Counted from the first letter of the stretch, positions 37,634 through 46,740 are shown. The stretch is DNA of 64,000 bases from Streptomyces endophytica (GCF_026153355.1 NZ_CP110636.1:744001-808000); one strand, 5' to 3'. Notes: a model not told the origin generated them from the sequence alone. Numbers and translations are program-made.

Positions 37634-39097
37634 GTGAGTGACACCCCATTCGGATTCGGCCTTCCGCCGGAGGAGCCGGAGGACGGCGACAACGGCAAGC
37701 AGAAGGGCGGCCAGGGAGGTAGCCAGGGCCCCGCGAACCCGTTCGGGTTCGGCGGCGGGAGCGGCGGCGCGGACAATCCGTTCGCGGCGCTCTTCGGCGG
37801 CATGGGCGGCCCCGGCGGCGAGATGAACCCCGGCGACCTGGGCGCCGCCTTCCAGCGGCTGGGCCAGATGCTCTCCTACGAGGGCGGCCCGGTGAACTGG
37901 GACATGGCCAAGGACATCGCGCGCCAGACGGTCGCGCAGGGCGCCGAGGACGGCAGCAAGGACGCGAGCGTCGCGCCGGGCGAGCGGACCGCCGTCGAGG
38001 AGGCCGTGCGGCTGGCGGACCTGTGGCTGGACGGGGTGACGTCCCTGCCGTCGGGCTCCGCTTCGGTGGTGGCCTGGAGCCGCGCCGAGTGGGTCGAGGA
38101 GACCCTGCCGGTGTGGAAGGACCTGGTCAATCCGCTCGCCGAGCGCGTCGGGTCGGCGATGGGCGAGGTGCTGCCCGGGGAGATGCAGGCCATGGCGGGC
38201 CCGCTGCTCGGGATGATGCGCTCCATGGGCGGCGCGATGTTCGGCACCCAGATCGGGCAGGCGCTGGGCGTCCTGGCGAGCGAGGTCGTGGGTTCCACGG
38301 ACGTCGGTCTGCCGCTGGGCCCGGCCGGCAAGGCGGCGCTGCTGCCGAAGAACGTCGCCTCCTTCGGTGAGGGCCTCGGCGTGCCCGAGGAGGAGGTGCG
38401 GCTCTACCTGGCCCTGCGGGAGGCCGCCCACCAGCGGCTCTTCGCCCATGTGCCGTGGCTGCGCTCGCATCTCTTCGGTGCCGTCGAGGGCTATGCGCGC
38501 GGCATCAAGGTCGACACGACCAAGCTGGAGGACGTGGTCGGGCAGATCGATCCGCAGCACCCCGAGGAGCTGCAGAACGCCCTCCAGCAGGGCATGTTCC
38601 AGCCCGAGGACACCCCGGAGCAGAAGGCCGCGCTGGCCCGTCTGGAGACCGCGCTGGCGCTCGTCGAGGGCTGGGTGGACGCGGTGGTGCACTCCGCCGC
38701 CAAGCCGCATCTGCCGTCGGCGGACCGGCTCCGCGAGACGCTGCGGCGGCGCCGGGCCAGCGGTGGCCCGGCCGAGCAGACGTTCTCCACGCTGATCGGT
38801 CTGCAGCTGCGTCCGCGCCGGCTGCGGGACGCCTCGCGGCTGTGGGCGTCGCTCACCGACGCCCGCGGCCTGGACGGCCGGGACGGCCTGTGGGAGCACC
38901 CGGACATGCTGCCGACGGCGGCCGACCTCGACGACCCGGACGGTTTCGTCCACCACGAGCAGATGGACTTCTCCGAGCTCGACAAGATGCTCGGCGAGGC
39001 CGCCGGCGGTGGGAAGACCGAACCGGGCGCCTCCCCCGAGAAGGGCGACGGCCCGGACGCCGCCCCCGGCGAGGGCAAGGGTGACGGCGACCGGTGA
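37634..39097 (+). CDS. Zinc-dependent metalloprotease-like protein (DUF2342 family)
   Basis: A 487-residue protein of the actinobacterial DUF2342/zincin-like family. The N-terminus is a disordered Gly/Pro-rich segment (NPFGFGGGSGGADNPFAALF); the core contains MRSMGGAMFGTQIGQALG and the zincin-like helix REAAHQRLFAHVPWLR, then LVEGWVDAVV. I start at GTG 37634 (VSDTPFGFGLPPEEP), the family's conserved beginning; the frame extends to 37559. Protease activity is inferred from fold. It overlaps the NUDIX gene by four bases. Confidence 0.85.
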   Translation: MSDTPFGFGLPPEEPEDGDNGKQKGGQGGSQGPANPFGFGGGSGGADNPFAALFGGMGGPGGEMNPGDLGAAFQRLGQMLSYEGGPVNWDMAKDIARQTVAQGAEDGSKDASVAPGERTAVEEAVRLADLWLDGVTSLPSGSASVVAWSRAEWVEETLPVWKDLVNPLAERVGSAMGEVLPGEMQAMAGPLLGMMRSMGGAMFGTQIGQALGVLASEVVGSTDVGLPLGPAGKAALLPKNVASFGEGLGVPEEEVRLYLALREAAHQRLFAHVPWLRSHLFGAVEGYARGIKVDTTKLEDVVGQIDPQHPEELQNALQQGMFQPEDTPEQKAALARLETALALVEGWVDAVVHSAAKPHLPSADRLRETLRRRRASGGPAEQTFSTLIGLQLRPRRLRDASRLWASLTDARGLDGRDGLWEHPDMLPTAADLDDPDGFVHHEQMDFSELDKMLGEAAGGGKTEPGASPEKGDGPDAAPGEGKGDGDR

Positions 39098-39624
39098 GTC
39101 TGCACGCCGACGCGGCGCGGGTGCTCAAGGAGTGGCCCGCGCCCTCGCCCGATCAGGAGCAGCTGCGGCTTGCCTACCTCGACCACCTCGCCGCCCATCG
39201 GGACGGCATGTGGAAGCCCTGCAAGGACGGGCACCTCACCGCGAGTGCGCTGGTGATCGACCCGGCGGGCGGCCGGGTGCTGCTCACCCTCCACCGCAAG
39301 CTGGAGATGTGGCTGCAGATGGGCGGCCACTGCGAGCCGGAGGACGCCTCGCTGGCGGACGCGGCGCTGCGTGAGGCGCGGGAGGAGTCCGGCATCGCGC
39401 GCGGGCTCACCCTCCTGCCCGGCGGCCCGGTGCGGCTGGACCGCCATCGGACGCCCTGCGCGGTGCATCTGGACGTCCAGTACGCGGCGGTGGCGCCCGA
39501 GGGCGCGGTGGCCGAGATCAGCGACGAGTCGCTGGACCTGCGGTGGTTCGGCTACGACGAGGTGCCCGCCGTCGCCGACACCTCGGTGGTGCGCCTGGTG
39601 GAGCGCGCCCGCGCGCTGCTCTGA
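39094..39624 (+). CDS. NUDIX hydrolase
   Basis: A 176-residue NUDIX enzyme that hydrolyses a nucleoside diphosphate linked to an unknown moiety. The NUDIX box is intact at about residues 76-98: GGHCEPEDASLADAALREAR followed by EESGI. The GTG start overlaps the preceding stop codon in GTGA, so it is translationally coupled to the zinc-protease gene. Substrate cannot be predicted from the visible sequence. Confidence 0.9.
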   Translation: MSLHADAARVLKEWPAPSPDQEQLRLAYLDHLAAHRDGMWKPCKDGHLTASALVIDPAGGRVLLTLHRKLEMWLQMGGHCEPEDASLADAALREAREESGIARGLTLLPGGPVRLDRHRTPCAVHLDVQYAAVAPEGAVAEISDESLDLRWFGYDEVPAVADTSVVRLVERARALL

Positions 39625-39647
39625 CGGACCGTCAAGGACCGTTCCGG

Positions 39648-39677
39648 CCGGCGCCCGCCCCTGGGGTCGGGCGCCGG
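39648..39677. terminator. Bidirectional terminator hairpin
   Basis: CCGGCGCCCG at 39648-39657 pairs with its complement at 39668-39677, with further ACCCC/GGGGT-type pairing in the loop. It separates the convergent NUDIX and AIM24 genes. Confidence 0.65.
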
Positions 39678-39696
39678 ATCGTCGTCCGCCGGGGCG

Positions 39697-40455
39697 TCAG
39701 TTGGTGAAGATGTTGCCCTGGTTGACGCCCCGGGCGCCCTGCTGGCCCATCCCGAACTGGGCGGCCAGACCCGAGCCGATGACCGCGTTCTGCGGCGGCA
39801 GCAGCTCGCTGGGCTGGACCAGCGCGTACCCCTGCCCGAGGAAGCTCAGCTCCCAGCCCTCGCCGGTGCTGCCGCGCCGCCGCCAGACGCCCGAGGAGTG
39901 CGTCTGCGCCTGCATCTGGACGCGCAGTGACGCGGACCAGGCGACCACCGCGTCGGCGTCGGCGTTGACGTACTTGTCGGGCGTGACCTGCAGCATCAGC
40001 GGCTGGCCGGAGGTCATCAGGGCGACCTTGCCCTGCCCGGTGATGTTGAGCTGGTACTTGCCGGTGCCGGCGATGCCGTACTGGCTGTCGACCGAGACGA
40101 CCTCCCAGTGGAGGCCGGAGTCCAGCGCCAGGACGTAGGCGCTGTCGACGGTCAGGCCGTCGTGGTCGACGTCGACGACGTGCACGTACTGGGCGAGGTT
40201 GGCCAGATAGACGGTGCCCTGCCCGGAGACCCGCATCAGGTCGAGGCCCTCGCCGGAGTGGGCGCGGGCCCGCTGCTGGCCGGGCGTGGTGTAGTTGCCG
40301 TCGAATTCCAGCAGCCCCTGATAGGCGACCATGCTGCCCTTACGGGCGAGGACGTCGTCGTGGCCGGTGAGGGCGACCCGCAGCAGCTGGCTGTTCTGCA
40401 GGGCGTAGCGGTCCTGGGTCTGTGCCTCGGTGAAGGCGAAAAGCGGACTCTGCAT
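39697..40455 (-). CDS. AIM24-family protein (third of three)
   Basis: A 252-residue beta-rich protein of the AIM24/TIGR00266 family. Typical segments are LARKGSMVAYQGLLEFDG, LANLAQYVHVVDVDHDGLTV and the C-terminal WELSFLGQGYALVQPSELLP. The molecular function of bacterial AIM24 proteins is unknown; in yeast AIM24 supports an inner-membrane complex. ATG 40455 begins 20 bases after the upstream AIM24 gene, so the three genes form one operon. Confidence 0.88.
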   Translation of the reverse strand: MQSPLFAFTEAQTQDRYALQNSQLLRVALTGHDDVLARKGSMVAYQGLLEFDGNYTTPGQQRARAHSGEGLDLMRVSGQGTVYLANLAQYVHVVDVDHDGLTVDSAYVLALDSGLHWEVVSVDSQYGIAGTGKYQLNITGQGKVALMTSGQPLMLQVTPDKYVNADADAVVAWSASLRVQMQAQTHSSGVWRRRGSTGEGWELSFLGQGYALVQPSELLPPQNAVIGSGLAAQFGMGQQGARGVNQGNIFTN

Positions 40456-40475
40456 GGCGTGTTCGGTCCTCCCCC

Positions 40476-41159
40476 TCAGCCCCGGGCCCGGAGCCGGTCG
40501 GTGCTGTCCTCGCTGGGCTGGACGACGACGAACCCCTGGCCGGAGAAGCCGAGTTGGTACGCCTCGCCGCTGCCGCGGCCGATCATCGAGGACGCCTTGA
40601 AGCTGCGCTTGCCCTTCATCTTCAGGTGCGTCGACCAGGCGACCAGGGCGTCCGGGTCGACGTAGGTCTCGTCCTCGCCGCGGCCGCAGTCGACGACGAC
40701 GGGCGTGCCCCGGGAGGTCAGCGCGACCCAGCCGGTGCCGGAGATCCCGACGTTGAACAGGCCCTGGCCGGCGAACTTCGCCATGCCCTTGACGCGCTGC
40801 ACGCCCCACTGGAGGTGGGCGTCGAAGGCGAGGAGGTTGGTGCCGTTGACGGAGAGCGAGTCGCCGTTGAGGTTGATGCAGACCACGTCGGCGCCGTAGT
40901 CGGCGAGGTAGAGCAGGCCGTCGCCGGAGCACTTCATCAGGGGCGCGCCCTCGCCGGTGAGCCACTGGGAGGCCATCTGGCGGACGGCGGGCGGGTTGGG
41001 CTCGTACTGGACGAAGCCCTCGTAGGCGATCATCGAGCCGGTGCGGGCGAAGACATCCTGGCCGCTCTGCATGGCGATCTTCACCATGGAGCTGCCGTGG
41101 TTCTCCATCCGGGCGGCGGGCGGGGTCGGGACGTAGCCCGACAGCTGCTGCTGGTTCAT
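40476..41159 (-). CDS. AIM24-family protein (second of three)
   Basis: A 227-residue AIM24-family protein, clearly paralogous to its neighbours: VFARTGSMIAYEGFVQYEP, YLADYGADVVCINLNGDSLS and YQLGFSGQGFVVVQPSE occupy equivalent positions. Tandem divergent copies suggest hetero-oligomers with different roles. ATG 41159 lies 15 bases after the TerD-AIM24 gene, and the downstream copy is 20 bases away. No signal peptide or membrane helix is seen. Confidence 0.88.
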   Translation of the reverse strand: MNQQQLSGYVPTPPAARMENHGSSMVKIAMQSGQDVFARTGSMIAYEGFVQYEPNPPAVRQMASQWLTGEGAPLMKCSGDGLLYLADYGADVVCINLNGDSLSVNGTNLLAFDAHLQWGVQRVKGMAKFAGQGLFNVGISGTGWVALTSRGTPVVVDCGRGEDETYVDPDALVAWSTHLKMKGKRSFKASSMIGRGSGEAYQLGFSGQGFVVVQPSEDSTDRLRARG

Positions 41160-41174
41160 GACGTGCGGGCTCCC

Positions 41175-42890
41175 TCAGACCTCGTAGGGCTGGACGACGA
41201 TGAAATTGCCGGGCGCACCGCGGAACTGGAGGTTCACGGTCTCGCCGGAGTGGCCCGGATAGGCGTGCCGGCGCAGGCTCACCTGACTGGAGATGATCAC
41301 CTGGGAGCCGGCGGACCAGGCCACGACGGCGTTGGCGTCGGCGAAGGTGGTCGGGGTGACCGGCAGCACGACGGGGGTGCCGTGGGTCGTGACGACGAGG
41401 GTGCCGGTGCCCTGGAACTGCATGGTGAACAGGGCGCCGCCGGGGATGCCGTGGCCCTCGATCCGGCGGACCTCGTACTGCAGCGACTCATCGAAGGCGA
41501 GGACGGACTCGGCGGACACGCAGATCGCGTCGCCCTGCAGCTCGATGGGGTGGACATGGGCGCTGTTCTCCGCGAAGAACACCTGGCCCTGGCCCGTGCA
41601 GCGCATCAGTTGCATCTCCTGGCCGGTGGCGTTGCCAACGATGCGGCCGCGGAAGCCGGCGCCCTTGTAGCTGAAGTCCACCTTGCCCTGGTAGAGCACC
41701 ATGCTGCCCTGGCGGGCGAGCACCGGCTGTCCGTCGACGCCGAGGTCGGCGCGGATCAGCTTGCCGTTCTGGGGCGTCCAGCGCTGCCCGGTGGGGGCTT
41801 CCTTGTACTTCTCCAGGACGACGCCGAGGCCGGGGCCGCCGCCCTGGGGGACGGCCGGTGCCTGCCCGCCGCCGTACGGGGCGCCCGGCGGCTGCATGCC
41901 GGGCTGGCCGTAGGGGGCGGGCTGCCCGGGGAACTGGTCCTGGCCGCCGTACGGGGGCGCCGGCGGGGCCGGCTGACCGGGGAAGCCGGCGGGCGGCGGC
42001 TGCGGCGGGCCGTACGGATGCTGGCCGGGCGCCGGCTGGCCGTAGGGGGCGGGAGGCGGCGCGGGCACACCGGGCGGCACACCCGGGCCGGCGGGCGGGG
42101 CGAGCGGCGCGGCGATCGTGGGCGCGTTGTGGACCTGCGGGTGCGCGGGCTGCGGGGCCTGCGGCGCGGGCGGCGGCTGCGGGGCGGCCGGCGGCGCGGC
42201 GGGGGCCGCGCCCTGGGGCGGACCGAAGGACGGGGCGGGCTGTTCGGGCACGGGGGCCGCGGCCGGTGCGCCGAAGGACGGCGCCGGGGCGGCGGGACCG
42301 GACGGCGGGGCGAAACCGGGCGCACCCTGCGCCGGTGCCTCGGCCTGCGGCGCCTCCGCCTCTTCGGCGACCTCTCCGCCGAAGTTCTTCAGCAGCGCCT
42401 CCAGACCACCGTCGAAGCCCTGGCCGACCGCGGCGAACCGCCACACGTCCTTGAAGTAGAAGTCGCCGAGCATGACGGCGCGTTCGGTGCTGAACTCGCT
42501 GCCCGTGAAGGAGTAGCGGGCGACCTCTTCGCCGCCGGCCACGATCCTGAGGTAGCCGGGGCCGATCCGGGAGACCTGGCCCGGGCCGTCGAGCGCGGCG
42601 GTGAACGACAACTTCCGGATGTGCGACGGGATCTTGTCGAGGGTGACCCGGAAGGACTCGTCGTCGCCGGCCTGCGCGCCGAGCAGCTGGATGGCCTCCT
42701 CGGGCGACTTCGGCTGGTTGAAGAAGACGAAATACCGGTCGTCGGAGAGCCGTTCGTCGGCGTCCAGGCCGAAACAGCTGATGTCGAAGGTCAGGCCGGG
42801 CCCGCCGATCTGCACGCCGACGTACAGGTCCGTCCCCGCCGTGAGATCACCGATCCTGGCCTTGTGGCCCCGCTGGAATTCCCTGGCCAT
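41175..42890 (-). CDS. TerD-AIM24 fusion protein (first of three)
   Basis: A 571-residue two-domain protein. Residues 1-185 are a TerD domain (LTFDISCFGLDADERLSDDR and YFVFFNQPKSPEEAIQLLG; acidic calcium-binding positions are retained). Residues 190-350 are a Pro/Gly/Gln/Ala-rich disordered linker with PYGQPAPGQ-type repeats. Residues 355-571 are an AIM24 domain (LARQGSMVLYQGKVDFSYKG, ending FIVVQPYEV). TerD proteins belong to chemical-stress (tellurite/phage) systems. It heads an operon with two stand-alone AIM24 genes. ATG 42890. Confidence 0.9.
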   Translation of the reverse strand: MAREFQRGHKARIGDLTAGTDLYVGVQIGGPGLTFDISCFGLDADERLSDDRYFVFFNQPKSPEEAIQLLGAQAGDDESFRVTLDKIPSHIRKLSFTAALDGPGQVSRIGPGYLRIVAGGEEVARYSFTGSEFSTERAVMLGDFYFKDVWRFAAVGQGFDGGLEALLKNFGGEVAEEAEAPQAEAPAQGAPGFAPPSGPAAPAPSFGAPAAAPVPEQPAPSFGPPQGAAPAAPPAAPQPPPAPQAPQPAHPQVHNAPTIAAPLAPPAGPGVPPGVPAPPPAPYGQPAPGQHPYGPPQPPPAGFPGQPAPPAPPYGGQDQFPGQPAPYGQPGMQPPGAPYGGGQAPAVPQGGGPGLGVVLEKYKEAPTGQRWTPQNGKLIRADLGVDGQPVLARQGSMVLYQGKVDFSYKGAGFRGRIVGNATGQEMQLMRCTGQGQVFFAENSAHVHPIELQGDAICVSAESVLAFDESLQYEVRRIEGHGIPGGALFTMQFQGTGTLVVTTHGTPVVLPVTPTTFADANAVVAWSAGSQVIISSQVSLRRHAYPGHSGETVNLQFRGAPGNFIVVQPYEV

Positions 42891-43001
42891 ACGTAACGCC
42901 CGTCCCCCGCTCCCGCAGTGACATCCTGGGCGGCCAAGGCTAACCGCTGGCGGTGACAGCGGGCGATGCCGGGGCGCGCGCGGATATCGCCCGCCGGGGC
43001 G

Positions 43002-43628
43002 CTATTCCCGGCGGGCGGCGGGCAGATGCGGCAGCCGGTCGGCCGCGACCACTCCTTCGAGGTAGCCGCGGGCCCGTTCCGTACGCGGATAGGACTCCAG
43101 CAGCCGCCAGAACTCCGGGCCGTGGCCGGGGACGAGCAGATGCGCGAGCTCGTGCAGCAGGACGTAGTCGATGACGTACTCCGGCATGCCCTGGAGGCGG
43201 TGCGACAGGCGGATGCTGCCCTCCGCCGGGGTGCACGATCCCCAGCGGGTGTTCTGGTTGGTCACCCAGCGCACCGACGCGGGCCGGGCCCGGCCGCCGA
43301 GGAACTGCTCCGACAGCCGCCCGGCGCGCTCGGCGAGCTCGCGGTCGCCGAGCATCCGCTTGCTCTCCTGGGCGGCGAGCTTGTCCAGCATCACCGTCAC
43401 CCAGCGCTGCTCCTCGGCCTCGGACATCCGGGCCGGGATCAGCACGACCGTGCGGTCCCCCTCGCGGTACGCGGAGACCGTCCTGCGCCGCCGGGAACTG
43501 CGGCGCACCTCGACGGCGCTGGTGCCCGAGCCGCGGGCCTTCGGGGTCGGGGAAGCCCCGCGCGAGGCGTCAGCGGCGCGGCGCAGGGGGGTCTCCCCGG
43601 AGCCGTGGGCGGAAGGGTCGGCGGGCAC
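43002..43628 (-). CDS. YgjP-type metallopeptidase (M48/DUF45)
   Basis: A 208-residue predicted zinc protease. The signature pieces are NTRWGSCTPAEGSIRLS and the zinc motif LLHELAHLLVPGHGPEFW (HExxH plus a downstream His). The first 50 residues are basic and Ser/Arg-rich and may be disordered. GTG 43628 gives VPADPSAHG; the frame is open to 43976, overlapping the divergent ThiF gene, so the longer forms are unlikely. The physiological substrate is unknown. Confidence 0.82.
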   Translation of the reverse strand: MPADPSAHGSGETPLRRAADASRGASPTPKARGSGTSAVEVRRSSRRRRTVSAYREGDRTVVLIPARMSEAEEQRWVTVMLDKLAAQESKRMLGDRELAERAGRLSEQFLGGRARPASVRWVTNQNTRWGSCTPAEGSIRLSHRLQGMPEYVIDYVLLHELAHLLVPGHGPEFWRLLESYPRTERARGYLEGVVAADRLPHLPAARRE

Positions 43629-43812
43629 GCGCCCGACGTTACCCGCTGGCCCGGCGGGAAGTCCCGACCCGCGGTCCGGTTCGCCGGCGAACCACTCCAT
43701 GGCGGGCACTGCTTGTATGACAAATCCTTCCCCGGCCTGTGGATAACTTCGGCCCCGATTCGCGACAGGGCGCATGCTGAAGGCCGGACGACGAAGGACG
43801 GGGGCGGATGAC

Positions 43813-44940
43813 ATGCATCCGATGCTCAAGCCCGCGCTGCGGCGCGGCTGGCGGGACCGGGAAACAGTGCGGTTCGGCGTGGCGCCGGCCCATGCGATGG
43901 TGCTGGGGCCGCTCGACACGGCCACCGGCAGTTTCCTCACCCTGATCGACGGCACCCGCACCATGCGGCAACTCATCGACGAGGCCGCGTTACTGGACCT
44001 CCCGCCGGATCATGTGCGGGGTGTGGTCGGGCGCCTCGGTGCGGCCGGACTGCTGGAGGCGCCCACCGCGGGCGGCCCGGCGGCCGACTCCGTACGCGCC
44101 GACCGGCCCGCCCATGAACGGCTGCGGGCCGATCTGGCCTCCCTGTCGGTACAGCATCCGGAGCCGGCCGGCGCCCTGGGGCGGATGGGGGCGCGGCGGG
44201 CGGTCCGGGCGCGGGTCAAGGGGCTGGGGAAGGTGGGCGCGGCGGTGGCCGCGCAGCTCGCGGCCGCCGGCATCGGCCGGGTCGAGGTGTTCGACGGCGG
44301 CAAGGTCGCGCCGTGGGACGTGGCGCCCGGCGGCCTGCCCGCCGAGCGGATCGGCGAACCGCGCAAGGAGGCCGTGGAGCGGCTGGTCCACCACGCCTCC
44401 CCGTGGACCCGGCGGCAGCGGCCGACGGGCGTCCCGGTCAGCGAATCCGGCGAACCCGGCCTGTCCCTGGTGGTGCTCGCCCCACGCGACGGGCTCGGCG
44501 CCTACGCCCCCGACCCCGTGCTGTCCGAGCCGCTGCTGAGCGCCGGCATCCCGCACCTTTACGCGGGCGTGATCGAGGGCACGGGTGTGGTGGGTCCGCT
44601 GGTACTGCCCGGCGGTACGGCCTGCGCCCGCTGCGACGAACTGCGCCGCACGGACGCGGAGCCGGCCTGGCCGCGGCTGCTCGCCCAGTGGCGGTCGGGC
44701 CGGGCCGCCCCGGCGGTGCCGGCCTGCGACACCGCGCTGGCCACCACGGTCGCCGGGCTCGCCGCCGTCCAGGCGCTGGCGTTCCTCGACGGGGACCTCC
44801 CGCCGTGCACGGGGGCACGGATGGAGCTGGCGCTGCCGTGTGCGGGCGTGCGCACGGTGCGGATCGAACCGCATCCGGAGTGCGGCTGCGGGGCAGCCGC
44901 TTCGCTGTGTGCGGCAGGCGCCTCGGATCCTCGGCCATGA
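43813..44940 (+). CDS. PqqD-like/ThiF (E1-like) fusion protein
   Basis: A 375-residue protein. Residues 1-85 look like a PqqD-type peptide-binding (RRE) fold: FLTLIDGTRTMRQLIDEAAL, then VVGRLGAAGLLEAP. Residues 125-375 resemble an E1/ThiF adenylation domain with the nucleotide loop KGLGKVGAAVAAQLAAAG, VEVFDGGKVAPWD and a Cys pair (CARCDELRR). This combination is seen in the E1-like partners of azoline-forming RiPP enzymes, but no YcaO or precursor gene is in the window. Codon 60 is TTA (43990-43992), a bldA-dependent codon. It is probably cotranscribed with the ABC1 kinase 56 bases downstream. Confidence 0.72.
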   Translation: MHPMLKPALRRGWRDRETVRFGVAPAHAMVLGPLDTATGSFLTLIDGTRTMRQLIDEAALLDLPPDHVRGVVGRLGAAGLLEAPTAGGPAADSVRADRPAHERLRADLASLSVQHPEPAGALGRMGARRAVRARVKGLGKVGAAVAAQLAAAGIGRVEVFDGGKVAPWDVAPGGLPAERIGEPRKEAVERLVHHASPWTRRQRPTGVPVSESGEPGLSLVVLAPRDGLGAYAPDPVLSEPLLSAGIPHLYAGVIEGTGVVGPLVLPGGTACARCDELRRTDAEPAWPRLLAQWRSGRAAPAVPACDTALATTVAGLAAVQALAFLDGDLPPCTGARMELALPCAGVRTVRIEPHPECGCGAAASLCAAGASDPRP

Positions 44941-44996
44941 CACGCCACAATGACGGAGTAACCCCGGTTGGGGGACAGTGTGAGTTGGAGGGGCGC

Positions 44997-46445
44997 ATGT
45001 CTGATCTTCCCCGCAAGGCGGTCACCCGCACCGCCAAGCTGGCCGCGCTGCCACTGGGGTTCGCCGGCCGCGCCACCTGGGGCCTGGGCAAACGGATCGG
45101 CGGCAGATCCGCCGAGATCGTCGGCCGGGAGCTCCAACAGCGCACCGCGGAACAGCTCTTCAAGGTCCTCGGTGAGCTGAAGGGCGGAGCGATGAAGTTC
45201 GGGCAGGCGCTGTCCGTGTTCGAGTCGGCCCTCCCCGAGGAGATCGCCGGCCCGTACCGCGCCGCCCTGACGAAGCTTCAGGAAGCGGCACCGCCGATGC
45301 CGACGAGCACCGTCCACGCCGTACTCGCGGAGCGGCTCGGCGAGGACTGGCGGGAGCTCTTCGAGGAGTTCGAGGACAAACCCGCCGCGGCGGCCTCCAT
45401 CGGCCAGGTGCACCGCGCCGTCTGGCACGACGGCCGCGAGGTGGCCGTCAAGGTGCAGTACCCCGGCGCCGGCAAGGCACTGCTGTCGGACCTGGCGCAG
45501 CTGAGCCGGTTCGCCCGGCTGCTGGGCCCGCTCGTGCCCGGGATGGACATCAAACCGCTGATCAGCGAGTTGCGCGACCGGGTCTCCGAGGAGCTGGACT
45601 ACTCCCTGGAGGCGGAGGCCCAGCGGGCCCATGCCGAGGAGTTCGCCGACGACCCGGACGTGGTCGTGCCGGCCGTGGTGCACCAGCGCGACCAGGTGCT
45701 GGTGACGGAGTGGATGGACGGCGTACCGCTGTCCGAGGTGATCGCGGACGGCACGGACGAGCAGCGGAACCGCGCCGGCCAGCTGCTGGCCCGCTTCCTG
45801 TTCTCCGGCCCGGCCCGCACCGGGCTGCTGCACGCCGACCCGCACCCGGGCAACTTCCGGCTGCTGGCCGGCGACTCCCCCGACGGGCCTGCCGGGGAAT
45901 GGCGGCTGGGCGTGCTGGACTTCGGCACCGTCGACCGGCTGCCCGACGGACTGCCGGCCACGATCGGCGCCTCGCTGCGGATGACCCTGGACGGCGAGGC
46001 GGACGCGGTCTACCAGATGCTGTGCGAGGAGGGCTTCGTCAAGGAGTCCATCGAGCTGGACCCCGACGCGGTGCTGGAGTATCTGCTGCCGATCATCGAG
46101 CCCGCGCAGGTCGACGCGTTCACCTTCACCCGCGGCTGGATGCGCCGGCAGGCCGCCCGGGTCGGCGATCCGCGCTCCCCCGCCCACCAGTTGGGCAAGC
46201 AGCTCAACCTGCCGCCCGCGTACCTGCTGATCCACCGTGTGACCTTGAGCACCATCGGCGTGCTGTGCCAGCTCGGCGCGACCGTACGGCTGCGGGACGA
46301 GCTGGAGGCATGGATGCCCGGCTTCGTCCCCGAACACGAGCCGGCCGGCGCCGACCTCACCGGCACCGCCCCCGGCCCGGACGAGGACCCGGCCGACCCC
46401 GGTACGGACATCGACGAGGAGGCCGTCGAAGAGACCACCGCCTGA
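44997..46445 (+). CDS. ABC1/UbiB-family atypical protein kinase
   Basis: A 482-residue kinase-like ATPase. The KxGQ motif is MKFGQALSVFESALPEE (about 65-80), the Ala-rich loop is AAAASIGQVHRA, and the catalytic and metal motifs are LLHADPHPGNF and LGVLDFGTVDRL. UbiB relatives support quinone or lipid metabolism; mycobacteria have the same gene next to whiB7. An acidic Asp/Glu/Pro-rich tail of about 40 residues ends the protein. ATG 44997 follows TTGGAGGGG. Confidence 0.92.
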   Translation: MSDLPRKAVTRTAKLAALPLGFAGRATWGLGKRIGGRSAEIVGRELQQRTAEQLFKVLGELKGGAMKFGQALSVFESALPEEIAGPYRAALTKLQEAAPPMPTSTVHAVLAERLGEDWRELFEEFEDKPAAAASIGQVHRAVWHDGREVAVKVQYPGAGKALLSDLAQLSRFARLLGPLVPGMDIKPLISELRDRVSEELDYSLEAEAQRAHAEEFADDPDVVVPAVVHQRDQVLVTEWMDGVPLSEVIADGTDEQRNRAGQLLARFLFSGPARTGLLHADPHPGNFRLLAGDSPDGPAGEWRLGVLDFGTVDRLPDGLPATIGASLRMTLDGEADAVYQMLCEEGFVKESIELDPDAVLEYLLPIIEPAQVDAFTFTRGWMRRQAARVGDPRSPAHQLGKQLNLPPAYLLIHRVTLSTIGVLCQLGATVRLRDELEAWMPGFVPEHEPAGADLTGTAPGPDEDPADPGTDIDEEAVEETTA

Positions 46446-46463
46446 GCTCCCGCCGGCCGTACC

Positions 46464-46664
46464 TCACCACCAGCTGGAGTCCAGGCGTCCCTCGATGGCC
46501 CGGATGTTCTCCCGGGCGCAGCGGTCGCAGAAGTAACGGCGCTCGCCGTTCTCCACGGAGCAGGTCCAGGTCGGCGGTGTGTCCTCGGCGACGGCGCCGC
46601 AGCCGGCACACACCGTCTGCCCGTCGGCCAACTCCGCCTCGTGATGCGTCTTCTGGTTCACCAT
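46464..46664 (-). CDS. Small zinc-ribbon protein
   Basis: A 66-residue protein with two Cys pairs, CAGCGAVAE and FCDRCARENI, plus a Cys at TWTCSVENG, consistent with a zinc ribbon or treble-clef knuckle. It ends DSSWW. Related small proteins occur across Streptomyces without assigned function. ATG 46664 lacks a strong ribosome binding site. The 3' end lies 18 bases beyond the ABC1 kinase stop, so the two converge. Confidence 0.75.
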   Translation of the reverse strand: MVNQKTHHEAELADGQTVCAGCGAVAEDTPPTWTCSVENGERRYFCDRCARENIRAIEGRLDSSWW

Positions 46665-46707
46665 CCGACGATATCCCCGCCAACCACGTGAACCGGGGCG
46701 CAACGCA

Positions 46708-46740
46708 CCACGGGGCCCGCCCTGTCGGACGGACCCCGTG
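46708..46740. terminator. Imperfect hairpin after the wblC operon
   Basis: CACGGGG and CCCCGTG arms with additional inner pairs and one G-T pair. It lies about 50 bases past the last gene of the wblC transcript; no T-tract. Confidence 0.45.

Noticed and set aside
43628..43976. N-terminal extension of the YgjP-type protease
   Set aside because: It would overlap the divergent ThiF gene and its promoter, and the extra sequence has no similarity to the family.
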